Part shown: positions 15,868 through 22,485 of the stretch, in pieces | Layout: each line of letters opens with the position of its first letter | How positions within the stretch are numbered: the stretch's first letter is position 1 | Assembly: GCA_937965665.1 (NCBI GenBank) | Contig: CALCJE010000014.1 | Location: 1-27,909 of the forward strand | Direction of reading: 5' to 3' | DNA length: 27,909 bases | From: an uncultured Bacteroidales bacterium | GTDB taxonomy: Bacteria; Bacteroidota; Bacteroidia; Bacteroidales; UBA4417 | Translations under genes and position numbers: made by a program | The notes under the pieces: model-generated | The model's database searches: none | Told to the model about the DNA's origin: nothing | What the model saw: only the letters and a program-made list of their open reading frames with translations

Positions 15868-17208
15868 TCATTCAGTTGAAAGGATAGGTTCTTCGAAATA
15901 AGCCGAGAACCCAAGTTCCAGCAATTCTTTTACAGGACGGCAATCGGCCGAACAAACGGAGCCGGTTCTATTTTTTGCAACGGACCCGCAACCTCCGCCG
16001 CAAGCTAGCTGCAAACTGCATGAACTGCATTCGGTAATTGCTGTAACATCGCGGCTTTCCCAGGCATTTATCATTTCCTCTTTGCGCGAAACCTGGGGGT
16101 AAAATGTTCCCAGTGATTCACCTGCTTTGCCAACAGTAGCGGTGCAGGAAAATATTTGACCGGTGTAATCAAATGCCCATTCTGTTTTGCAAGCCGGACA
16201 GGCATCGAAAAGCGGATCAGGCAGGTTCCCGTTTTCGGCAAGAAATTTCGAAATGGAATAAGCTGGCTTGTGAAATTCGGTAATGTAAGGGTGTTTTTTA
16301 ACCAGGTTGTATATTGTTTCGTATAACGAAATACGGGTGAATAGTTGATCAGTTGCAGCCTGGCAATGATGGAGTTCGTAATTGCGGCCAAGTTGCGTTT
16401 TGAAATACTTGTTTTTTGTCCACCCCCTATCAATGGCAAACCGAGCCATTTCAGGCAAACCATCAATATTTTCCTTGTCAACAACCATCCGGAGGTTCAC
16501 CGGCAATTCATTTAAAAGGCAAGCATCAATTCCATCTACAATTTTATCAAAAGTTGCTCCGCCACCCTTCAAAAACCGGCGTCTGTCATGCACATTTCCT
16601 TTACCGTCGAGGGTCACCTGGATTTCGCGTATACGGGCCTGTTTCAAAATATCAATATAATCGGCCAGCGAATAGCCATTGGTCACAAAACATACTTCAA
16701 TATCTGATGCGTTAGCATGGCGAAGCAGGTAATTTATCATTTCCTTTTGTTTCGGCGAATTAAGCAATGGCTCACCGCCAAAAATGGTAAGGTATTTCTT
16801 ACGTCCTGCAAATTCCGTTTTAACGTATCTGAAAAATGCATCAATGATGTCGGTAGTAAGTTCTTGTTTCGAATTGACATACTCATCCTGGTAGCAATAG
16901 GTGCAGGCGAAATTGCAACTGTAATTAGGAACAAAGAACAACTGTATTTCATCGTCGTCGCGGGTATCGATAAAATCGAGGTATTTATTGCGGTAAAGCT
17001 GCTCTTCTTCACTTTTTTCCACAAGGTATCCCTGTTCCGCCAGATTTTTCTGAAAGGCTGGGTCAATTTTATCTCCTGCAAGCAGATCAAGGATCATTTT
17101 ACCTTCAGCCGGATTCAGAATATCAGCGCTACCACTAAGCAGGTTAACTAAAAAATAGTTCTCTGATCCTGAAATTCGGCTGAATATATTGTGCTTTGAG
17201 TAGTGCAT
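15868..17208 (-). CDS. radical SAM/SPASM peptide maturase
   Basis: A 446-residue radical SAM enzyme. Residues 1-85 form an N-terminal recognition region rich in acidic residues (NPAEGKMILDLLAGDKI), suited to holding a basic leader peptide. The radical SAM motif is NYSCNFACTYCYQDEY (Cys98, Cys102, Cys105, CxxxCxxC), followed by IFGGEPLLN. The C-terminus is a SPASM domain: CPACKTEW, GQIFSCTATVGKAGESLGTF, ECSSCSLQLACGGGCGS and a final CSADC, ligands for auxiliary Fe-S clusters. This layout is that of sactipeptide/ranthipeptide-type maturases that form thioether or C-C links in ribosomal peptides. A 35-residue Cys peptide is encoded 71 bases upstream and is the likely substrate. An anaerobic sulfatase maturase is unlikely: no sulfatase is nearby. 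Confidence 0.88.
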   Translation of the reverse strand: MHYSKHNIFSRISGSENYFLVNLLSGSADILNPAEGKMILDLLAGDKIDPAFQKNLAEQGYLVEKSEEEQLYRNKYLDFIDTRDDDEIQLFFVPNYSCNFACTYCYQDEYVNSKQELTTDIIDAFFRYVKTEFAGRKKYLTIFGGEPLLNSPKQKEMINYLLRHANASDIEVCFVTNGYSLADYIDILKQARIREIQVTLDGKGNVHDRRRFLKGGGATFDKIVDGIDACLLNELPVNLRMVVDKENIDGLPEMARFAIDRGWTKNKYFKTQLGRNYELHHCQAATDQLFTRISLYETIYNLVKKHPYITEFHKPAYSISKFLAENGNLPDPLFDACPACKTEWAFDYTGQIFSCTATVGKAGESLGTFYPQVSRKEEMINAWESRDVTAITECSSCSLQLACGGGCGSVAKNRTGSVCSADCRPVKELLELGFSAYFEEPILSTE

Positions 17209-17279
17209 GTTTCCCTGTCTTAATTTACGACCTGTGGATCCAAGAAATTTTCACAAGCCAATTACCTGTAAACCGTTTG

Positions 17280-17387
17280 TTAATCATGACAACCAACAAC
17301 GGTTTTTGATGTTTTTGCGCAGCATTGAGCTACTTTTTTAGTGTTTGCCTTTGGTGTTTCAACCTTTTTTTTCACAAGACTTTTCAT
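17280..17387 (-). CDS. candidate RiPP precursor: 35-residue basic peptide with C-terminal CC...C core
   Basis: Too short for ordinary gene calling. ATG at 17387, TAA at 17282-17280. The N-terminal 21 residues (MKSLVKKKVETPKANTKKVA then Gln) are Lys-rich and Cys-free, like a leader; the rest (CCAKTSKTVVGCHD) holds all three Cys (22, 23, 33) with Thr, Ser and Lys between, a plausible core for thioether cross-links. It lies 19 bases after the thioredoxin lipoprotein stop and 71 bases before the SPASM maturase, on the same strand, and leader charge complements the acidic N-terminus of the maturase. No cleavage/export peptidase is seen. Lack of a strong RBS is normal in Bacteroidota. Coding status is inferred from size, position and composition. 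Confidence 0.65.
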   Translation of the reverse strand: MKSLVKKKVETPKANTKKVAQCCAKTSKTVVGCHD

Positions 17388-17406
17388 AGTAAGAAGTGCT
17401 AAGTGT

Positions 17407-17862
17407 TTAATTAACTAATAAGATTTCATGTATCATTTTCTCCAGCGTTTCATTCGGAACCAGGCCAACTGATAGCTGAGGCTGCCCTTTAACCGGTATA
17501 AAAAGCAATGTCGGCATGCTCGTTATACCCATACTCTGTGCAAGCTGGTGTTCAGCATCAACATCAACCTTGTAAAATATAATCTTTCCCTTGTATTTAC
17601 TCGCAAGGTCTTCAAGCAGCGGAGATAGTTTTTTGCATGGAGGGCACCAGGTTGCATAAAAATCAATCACTGCCGGTAATTCCCCTTCGTATTTCCATTG
17701 CTGGTTCATTGGGTAGTTGAAAACATTTGCTTTAAACGTTTCGTTTGTCAGAGCAGCAATGGAGCCTGATGTATTTCCGGCACTATCTGGAGCGTTATTG
17801 CAGTTTGTCAGCAATAAAGCGAAGCCTAACATTATTAAAATTATAACTTTCTTCATCTTCAA
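17407..17862 (-). CDS. thioredoxin-fold lipoprotein
   Basis: A 151-residue exported protein: hydrophobic segment then lipobox LLLTNC (Cys21), a short Ser/Thr/Asn linker, and a thioredoxin domain with active site ATWCPPCKKLS (Cys73, Cys76) and cis-Pro loop TSMPTLLFIP. It is anchored facing the periplasm, likely as a disulfide reductase in the TlpA/ResA style. The upstream ArsM-like gene ends 8 bases before its start, and the Cys peptide begins 19 bases after its stop, so it is inside the putative peptide operon and could keep that peptide or its cysteines reduced. Confidence 0.9.
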   Translation of the reverse strand: MKMKKVIILIMLGFALLLTNCNNAPDSAGNTSGSIAALTNETFKANVFNYPMNQQWKYEGELPAVIDFYATWCPPCKKLSPLLEDLASKYKGKIIFYKVDVDAEHQLAQSMGITSMPTLLFIPVKGQPQLSVGLVPNETLEKMIHEILLVN

Positions 17863-17870
17863 AAATTACA

Positions 17871-18521
17871 TTAATTGCCACAACCACAGGTGCCAGTAGA
17901 TTTTTTGCCGGCAATAGTAAAACTGCATACTTCGGCATTTCCTTTGGCATATGGAGCTGATTCTTCAAGAATTTCGACGGAAGCAAAACCTGCCTTTTTC
18001 AAATGTTGCATATATTCGGCACGGGTCACAGAGCCTGCCCAACATTCGGCCACAGCCACCGGATCATTCCGATATTCATCAGCAATTTCGTTGGTAGCAT
18101 AAATATCGCTGATCACAAATCTTCCTCCTTTTTTTAGTATCCGGAAAATCTCGTTCCATACTGCCTGTTTATCCGAGGCATGGTTCAGGGTGCAATTCGA
18201 GATGACCAGGTCGGCAAGGTTATCGGGCAATTCGAGTTTTTCGAGTTCGCTGCGTACAAATCTGACGTTGGTTACGCCGAATTTTTCTGCATTACGGCGG
18301 GCTTTCTCAAGCATCCCGTCCGAAATATCGATGCCATAAACGAAGCCTATTTTACCAACCGATTCGGCCATACGAAGTACATCCGTGCCGCGACCACTAC
18401 CCAGGTCGACACATACTTCACCGATTTTAGGTTCCGCGTAATTGATTGCTCCACCGCACGAAAGGCAGCAGTCTGATTCAGCCAGTTCGCTATATCTGTT
18501 ATTTATTTCTTTGATTTCCAT
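17871..18521 (-). CDS. ArsM-like SAM methyltransferase with N- and C-terminal Cys clusters
   Basis: A 216-residue methyltransferase related to arsenite methyltransferases. It has the ArsM segments VCVDLGSGRGTDVL (motif I), LADLVISNCTLNHASDKQAVWNE and VAECWAGSVTRAEYMQHLKKAGF, the latter carrying the conserved Cys160 of the arsenic site. At the N-terminus DCCLSCGG (Cys18, 19, 22) supplies further thiols, and the C-terminus ends GTCGCGN. ArsM uses reduced thioredoxin as a co-reductant, and this cluster is full of thioredoxins, which fits. No arsenical transporter, ArsC or ArsR is seen, so the acceptor may be another soft element or a peptide thiol. Annotation as arsenite methyltransferase should be held loosely. 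Confidence 0.8.
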   Translation of the reverse strand: MEIKEINNRYSELAESDCCLSCGGAINYAEPKIGEVCVDLGSGRGTDVLRMAESVGKIGFVYGIDISDGMLEKARRNAEKFGVTNVRFVRSELEKLELPDNLADLVISNCTLNHASDKQAVWNEIFRILKKGGRFVISDIYATNEIADEYRNDPVAVAECWAGSVTRAEYMQHLKKAGFASVEILEESAPYAKGNAEVCSFTIAGKKSTGTCGCGN

Positions 18522-18554
18522 TGCGTTGTGATTATCGTAAAGGTATGCAAAAAA

Positions 18555-18794
18555 TCAACATGTTTTGCATGGACGGTTAACAATAAAAAATCCCATGGCA
18601 GCTCCGAAAAGCATACTCGAAAACGGGTTACTGGTAATACCGCATGCTCCGGAGGCGCAGCCTACAAAGTGATAATACAGGTATCCCCCGATTGCACCAA
18701 CTATAACTCCCGACACTGGTTTCCAGAAATAGGCTGAACGGATCAGTTCATTAAAACTCTTTGGGCGGGTATCGTTTTCACAGGTTTCTTTCAT
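18555..18794 (-). CDS. DUF6132 family small membrane protein
   Basis: A 79-residue protein with two hydrophobic helices, VSGVIVGAIGGYLYYHFVGC and MLFGAAMGFFI, and the loop GCASGACGITSNPFSSML, the marker of DUF6132. The C-terminus ends RPCKTC and residue 5 is also Cys, so it has unusually many cysteines for its size. The family is of unknown function; it often sits with sulfur or thiol genes in Bacteroidota. It is the first gene of the leftward cluster and precedes the ArsM-like gene by 33 bases. Confidence 0.75.
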   Translation of the reverse strand: MKETCENDTRPKSFNELIRSAYFWKPVSGVIVGAIGGYLYYHFVGCASGACGITSNPFSSMLFGAAMGFFIVNRPCKTC

Positions 18795-18994
18795 AATATT
18801 TTTATTTCTTTACTGGAATTTGACAGACAGTTTGATTTTTAACAGTAAGAAGATGTCTGCTTTTTTTGTCGTTGTTTTATACTTACTCATTTTGCATCAC
18901 AACACATGGATCACACTGCATGTAATATTTTAATTAATGAAATGATGTGCAGAATCATACGAAAGCAACAAGTATTAGCGATATTTGAAACAGG

Positions 18995-19408
18995 TTACTG
19001 TATCACAATCTCATAGGTAATTCCCATAGCTTTACGATAAGCAGCCGAAACCCCACAGTATTGGTCCTGCGAAAGTGTAACTGCTTTACTGAGTTTTTCC
19101 TTATCAAGGCTTTCGCCTTTAAACTCATAAATAATATGCATTGAGGTATAATGTTTCGGATGCTCATCGGTCATCTCTGCTTCAACCCGGATGTTGAAAT
19201 ACTGGAGTTCGACCCGCATTTTTTTAAGTATCGAAACCACATCCATTCCAGTGCACCCGGCTAAAGAGGCTAGCATCAGTTCTTTCGGACGGGCTCCTTC
19301 ATCCTTGCCGCCCACAGCAGGCAGTGCATCCATGATAACGTGATGTCCACTTACAACAGCATCAAATTTCATATCTCCATGCCACAAGGTTTCAACAGTA
19401 TGTTTCAT
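18995..19408 (-). CDS. OsmC family protein
   Basis: A 137-residue OsmC-superfamily protein with the reactive cysteines at Cys52 (LASLAGCTGMDVVSIL) and Cys118 (SQDQYCGVSAAYRKA). The GCTGMD / CGVSAA pairing marks the YhfA/OsmC-like branch rather than Ohr. It likely removes peroxides or reactive sulfur species. It is 200 bases upstream of the DUF6132 gene on the same strand and may be the first gene of the thiol-redox cluster or a separate unit. It is distinct in sequence from the OsmC protein at 6000-6413. Confidence 0.9.
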   Translation of the reverse strand: MKHTVETLWHGDMKFDAVVSGHHVIMDALPAVGGKDEGARPKELMLASLAGCTGMDVVSILKKMRVELQYFNIRVEAEMTDEHPKHYTSMHIIYEFKGESLDKEKLSKAVTLSQDQYCGVSAAYRKAMGITYEIVIQ

Positions 19409-19808
19409 TTAAAGATAGATTTTAATTATGCTGCAAAATTAGGCCGACTTCTGATATGAATTTTTTTTTCGCATTATACCTCAACATGCCGATACTTGAG
19501 ATTGCACAACTTTTCCTTTAATGTATTTCTCATTTTATTGGATTAGTTTTGAAATACGCTACTAAATGACAGGGATTCAATATTTACTTTTGATAGCATA
19601 AAAAAGGTTCAAACTACTATTCATTATCGTGTGCATGCCAGCTTATCAGCCATTAAACAGTAATTATATAATCAGCTATTCAGAGGCTTGTATCAAAATT
19701 GTTGTCAAATTTCGAAAATTTGATTAACGTGTAGCATAAGTCTTTACCCAGTAATGATGAAGCAAGGCAAAACTACAGATGCAAAAAGCTGATGGTTATG
19801 CATTCTGG
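19409..19808. other. 400-base region without a recognised gene
   Basis: AT-rich, between the OsmC gene and the 3' end of the CpxP-like gene. No plausible short coding frame was found on either strand. TAATTTTG (minus strand, 19441-19434) fits the TAnnTTTG -7 box and lies 25 bases before the OsmC start, so it may be the OsmC promoter, although no -33 TTTG is present. Confidence 0.4.
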
Positions 19809-20327
19809 TTACCTCGGAGTGTCTTTTTGTTGGCCATAGCGATGTCGATACCCTTTCCCCTGGCCTTTGTTTCCACAGCCGTATAATTCAGAATAAATTT
19901 GTGAAAGGGTCTGCGTTTGTTCCGGAGTACATACTTTTTTAAGATCGAGGAATTGTTTAATGTTAGCCATTTGGAGTTTTTTCTGCTCAGCTACTACTTC
20001 ATCGGCGAGTTTTTCTGCTTTGACCAAATCCGTACTATCTTTTGATAGTTCTTTCAACAGAACTGCTTTCTTCTCCCTGATAGCTGCTACTATCGGCTCA
20101 CTCGTAGCCTTGTAGATTGCATTAATCTCATTTACTTTGAGGGATTGGTCAGGAGATAAGGATAATTCCTGTGTTAACGCTATTCCATGTTTAAAGCCTG
20201 AACCAGGTACTGGTTCGCTGGCTGGTTTCCGCATATAGATGAAATAAGTAGCTAATGCTGTGATATTTATCAGCACAAGGAAGATAAGTATCCAGAAAAC
20301 TGTGCGGTTGTTGTTAAAATTATTCAT
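19809..20327 (-). CDS. CpxP/Spy-like periplasmic protein (membrane-anchored)
   Basis: A 172-residue protein with one N-terminal transmembrane helix (about residues 10-30, TVFWILIFLVLINITALATY) and a long helical periplasmic region. The LSLSPDQSLKVNEI and VCTPEQTQTLSQIY segments are two copies of the LTxxQ-like motif of the CpxP/Spy/ZraP and heavy-metal sensor family. The C-terminus is Gly/Lys/His-rich (GCGNKGQGKGYRHRYG), perhaps a metal site. It starts 11 bases after the anti-sigma gene stop and so belongs to the ECF sigma operon, where it may sense envelope stress or metal. Confidence 0.75.
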   Translation of the reverse strand: MNNFNNNRTVFWILIFLVLINITALATYFIYMRKPASEPVPGSGFKHGIALTQELSLSPDQSLKVNEINAIYKATSEPIVAAIREKKAVLLKELSKDSTDLVKAEKLADEVVAEQKKLQMANIKQFLDLKKVCTPEQTQTLSQIYSELYGCGNKGQGKGYRHRYGQQKDTPR

Positions 20328-20338
20328 GGATGTGTAGA

Positions 20339-20788
20339 TTATTCTGTAAAGTGAAAGTGATCGTCAGTCATAAATTCAGGCACGTTCAGATCGATTCTGA
20401 CTGCCTCAATCTTTTCATTGTTTTGAGTGTATTGCGAATGTGAATGTGCAAAATCAGAACCGATAAAAAAACCTATTACCAGGGATGCCGCAGCTCCTAA
20501 AGTTAATAAAGCAGGCTGTAAAAACCTCCCGCAAACAGAACTGGCAGATTTTTGCCGTTTCTCCAACCTGGATTCTATTCCCTGCATGATACGTTCTGCG
20601 GCAAAGGGCCTGGGTTCAATGGATTTCTGCTCTTCCATCAAAGCCATCATGCTTCTGAACTCCGTCAAAATCCTGTTACATTCTTCGCATTCACTTATAT
20701 GATGATCCAAATGCTGTACCCGGTCAGGAGGTAATTCCTTATCCACATAAGCAAATAGATCTTTTTGCAGTAATTCGCAGTGTTGCAT
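20339..20788 (-). CDS. anti-sigma factor with zinc-finger (ZAS) domain
   Basis: A 149-residue anti-sigma factor. The N-terminal ZAS motif HHISECEECN (HxxxCxxC) is present at about residues 28-37, a region typical of zinc-dependent ECF anti-sigma proteins. A transmembrane helix follows (about 90-110, ALLTLGAAASLVIGFFIGSDF), then a short periplasmic tail. It would hold the adjacent sigma factor inactive at the membrane until a signal arrives. It begins one base after the sigma gene stop. Confidence 0.9.
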   Translation of the reverse strand: MQHCELLQKDLFAYVDKELPPDRVQHLDHHISECEECNRILTEFRSMMALMEEQKSIEPRPFAAERIMQGIESRLEKRQKSASSVCGRFLQPALLTLGAAASLVIGFFIGSDFAHSHSQYTQNNEKIEAVRIDLNVPEFMTDDHFHFTE

Positions 20789-20789
20789 G

Positions 20790-21377
20790 TTATCTTTTAT
20801 TTGAATATTCAGAAAACTGAACGATTAACTTTTTTTGCAGGTTCTGCCTGGCACGCTGTAATAATGATTCGACACTTGCCAGGCTAAGGTTCATTATTTC
20901 GGTAATTTCCTTGTACGACAATTCTTCATATTTATTGAGAATAAATGCTGTTTTCTGGTTTTCGGGTAAGCTGTTTATGGCATTATCCAAAATTTGTTTT
21001 CGTTCAGAATTGTCGAATGAATTGTCGTACAAGGCAGGTTCGGTAATAGCAGGGTTGTCAATTTTCTCTCCTCTTCTGAACAATGATTCAAACTGGCTGA
21101 CTAGTTGCTTTCTTCTGTTTTTTCTAATAAAATTGAGTGCCTTGTTCACTGTAAGCCTGTAAATCCAGGCAGACAAGGATGACTCGCCCCTAAAGGAGCC
21201 AGCTGATTGCAGAATTTCGATACATACATCCTGGGCAAGGTCTTCTGCATCATCCATATTGTGTACAAAATGATAAGCCGTAATAATAACCCGCTTGTGA
21301 TACATGCTTACAAGATATTGTATGGCTTGCTTGTTTTTGTTTACTATGCCGTTAATTAGCTCTTTATCGGTCATCAA
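20790..21377 (-). CDS. ECF sigma-70 family RNA polymerase sigma factor
   Basis: A 195-residue extracytoplasmic-function sigma factor. Region 2 is DAEDLAQDVCIEILQSAGSFRGESSLSAW; region 4 carries the HTH LPENQKTAFILNKYEELSYKEITEIMNLSLASVESLLQRAR. No regions 1.1 or 3. It is the promoter-proximal gene of a three-gene unit (sigma, anti-sigma, CpxP-like), suggesting a self-contained envelope or metal stress response. The start is the ATG at 21377; an extra Met at the second codon gives a possible alternative. Confidence 0.95.
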   Translation of the reverse strand: MMTDKELINGIVNKNKQAIQYLVSMYHKRVIITAYHFVHNMDDAEDLAQDVCIEILQSAGSFRGESSLSAWIYRLTVNKALNFIRKNRRKQLVSQFESLFRRGEKIDNPAITEPALYDNSFDNSERKQILDNAINSLPENQKTAFILNKYEELSYKEITEIMNLSLASVESLLQRARQNLQKKLIVQFSEYSNKR

Positions 21378-21455
21378 AACTCGAAAAATAGAGGTTATTT
21401 ATACAGGTTAAAGTCTGTATTATCGATTGGCTCAAATCATTTTTTTACCTGAATC

Positions 21456-21487
21456 CAAAGGTATTGTTTTAAACCATGATTAACAAT
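21456..21487 (-). promoter_or_regulatory. promoter of the ECF sigma operon
   Basis: On the minus strand ATTG (-33, 21487-21484) and TACCTTTG (-7, 21463-21456) lie 20 bases apart, matching the housekeeping Bacteroidota TTTG / N17-23 / TAnnTTTG layout. It starts just 3 bases past the stop codon of the 94-residue secreted protein. The leader to the sigma start is about 75 bases. Confidence 0.7.
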
Positions 21488-21490
21488 ATG

Positions 21491-21775
21491 TTACTTGCGT
21501 CGATAACAGGTACGCTGGACATTTCCCTGACCCTGGCCATTCCTGTTATGATAGCCTTGTGTGTTCCTGCACCGCACACCTGGCTTATTACCATATAATG
21601 CACGGTTATCACATATTCCGTCCCCATTTTGGTCAACAAAATTACCTTGTGATGATTGGATTGCCTTTTTGGGGGGCACTTGTGTTGAAGTTGATTTCAT
21701 GTTTTGGGCTTCCGACCGAGAAGCGAAAATTAACACAACAGCTGCTGTGAAAACTAATTTTACAATTGATTTCAT
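21491..21775 (-). CDS. small secreted protein with a calcium-loop-like motif
   Basis: A 94-residue exported protein. Residues 1-23 are a signal peptide (MKSIVKLVFTAAVVLIFASRSEA). The mature part has one DxNxDxxCDNR loop (DQNGDGICDNRALYGN), like half of an EF-hand or the dockerin/thrombospondin calcium loops, then a Gln/Gly/Asn-rich, Cys-containing tail (VRCRNTQGYHNRNGQGQGNVQRTC). Similar short FVDxNGDGICDN proteins occur beside CpxP-like and sigma genes in Bacteroidota (recalled). Function unknown. It could be part of the stress response but has its own promoter region. Confidence 0.65.
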   Translation of the reverse strand: MKSIVKLVFTAAVVLIFASRSEAQNMKSTSTQVPPKKAIQSSQGNFVDQNGDGICDNRALYGNKPGVRCRNTQGYHNRNGQGQGNVQRTCYRRK

Positions 21776-21946
21776 ATTCGGGGGTTTTAAAATAGATTAG
21801 TTGAATACAAAGACACGTATCATTAAAAAAACCAGCGGTCACATCAAAAAAATATAAGCTTTAAATTCTGATATTAGTAACCAGCTGAATTATAACAGCA
21901 GAAATTAATAAAATTTGAATGGGTTGCATACTGCCCGAATAACACA

Positions 21947-21970
21947 AAAGCCCTGAAAATACAGGGCTTT
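21947..21970 (-). terminator. intrinsic terminator of tRNA-Arg
   Basis: Perfect 9-bp hairpin AAAGCCCTG-(6 nt)-CAGGGCTTT starting 34 bases past the end of the tRNA in its direction of transcription, followed by TTTG on the minus strand. Symmetric enough to work in both directions. Confidence 0.75.
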
Positions 21971-22003
21971 AAGGTAGTAAAGAAGTAAAATAAAATATAA
22001 TTC

Positions 22004-22078
22004 TGGTAGCCCCGACAGGAATCGAACCTGTATTTAAAGTTTAGGAAACTTCCGTTCTATCCGTTGAACTACAGGGCC
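22004..22078 (-). tRNA. tRNA-Arg (anticodon CCU)
   Basis: A complete cloverleaf, including an encoded CCA at 22006-22004. Acceptor GGCCCUG pairs with CGGGGCU (two G-U pairs); D stem GUUC/GAAC; anticodon stem GAAGU/ACUUU with loop UUCCUAA giving anticodon CCU (reads AGG); T stem ACAGG/CCUGU with loop UUCGAUU. It is transcribed leftward from a consensus promoter at 22123-22092. A damaged partial copy lies 390 bases upstream. Confidence 0.95.
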
Positions 22079-22091
22079 TCAAAATGGTTTG

Positions 22092-22123
22092 CAAAAGTAA
22101 TTCATTATTCCTTAATGAGCAAA
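22092..22123 (-). promoter_or_regulatory. promoter of tRNA-Arg
   Basis: TTTG (minus strand, 22123-22120), 20-base spacer and TACTTTTG (22099-22092) fit the Bacteroidota consensus exactly. The tRNA begins 13 bases downstream. The end of the GIY-YIG gene is 8 bases upstream of the -33 element. Confidence 0.85.
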
Positions 22124-22131
22124 TTGTATTC

Positions 22132-22368
22132 TTAAAGCTTTTTTCTAATTTCACGCCGGCCTGTGGTAGTTTTGTAATACAGCTCACGTTGGCGGGCGCT
22201 GGCATAACTGTCACATTCTTCCGTATAAAATATTTTCCACGGCTTATAAGCCTTGGTATACCTGCTTTTCCCCTGGTTATGCTCTTTCAATCTCCGTTCA
22301 GGGTCTGAGGATATGCCTATATACACTTCTGTGTTTATAGAATTGCTTAGGGCATATACATATACCAT
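22132..22368 (-). CDS. small GIY-YIG nuclease domain protein
   Basis: A 78-residue single-domain GIY-YIG protein. The first motif is YVYAL (Gly replaced, as in many stand-alone members) and the second is EVYIG (Tyr16, Gly18); the catalytic Arg region DPERRLKEHN and the metal-binding Glu62 in ARQRELYYK are present, so it may be active. The family includes homing endonucleases, UvrC and YhbQ-like proteins. No DNA-binding domain is attached. It lies exactly between an intact tRNA-Arg and a partial copy of that tRNA, all on one strand, with the copy's promoter reading into it (leader of about 30 bases after the tRNA relic). This suggests the gene is part of a tRNA-targeting element. Confidence 0.85.
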   Translation of the reverse strand: MVYVYALSNSINTEVYIGISSDPERRLKEHNQGKSRYTKAYKPWKIFYTEECDSYASARQRELYYKTTTGRREIRKKL

Positions 22369-22392
22369 ATCACAAAAAAGATAAAGATGGAG

Positions 22393-22472
22393 AACTTGTT
22401 TTTAAAGTTTAGGAAACTTCCCTGCCTGCTGACGCAGTCAGGCAGGCGTTCTATCCGTTGAACTACAGGGCC
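22393..22472 (-). pseudogene. partial tRNA-Arg copy interrupted by a 26-nt palindrome
   Basis: Starts with the same 5' sequence as the intact tRNA (GGCCCTGTAGTTCAACGGAT...) and keeps the D arm, base 26, the anticodon arm and variable loop, with only two substitutions in 29 bases near its end. A 26-nt insert (22421-22446) splits it between D arm and anticodon stem. It stops inside the T loop: the 3' third and acceptor strand are absent. It cannot make a functional tRNA, though its transcript could fold into a tRNA-like leader. Confidence 0.9.
22421..22446. repeat. 26-nt palindromic insert (CCTGCCTG ... CAGGCAGG)
   Basis: Ends form a perfect 8-bp inverted repeat; the centre adds CTG/CAG pairing around ACG with a one-base bulge. 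Comparison with the intact tRNA shows it was inserted cleanly between ACTTC and CGTTC with no target duplication visible. GC-rich CCTGCC/GGCAGG palindromes recur in Bacteroidota intergenic DNA (recalled); none other is seen in this window. Confidence 0.85.
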
Positions 22473-22485
22473 TCAAAATGGTTTG

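Noticed and set aside
18810..18890. 26-residue minus-strand frame (Lys/Thr-rich) upstream of the DUF6132 gene, considered as a second precursor peptide
   Set aside because: No Cys or other core-like residues, and low-complexity Lys-rich sequence in AT-rich DNA; no resemblance to the peptide at 17280-17387.
18890..18930. 12-codon minus-strand frame MQCDPCVVMQNE
   Set aside because: Very short, two Cys only, overlaps another frame, and no upstream extension; not distinguishable from chance.
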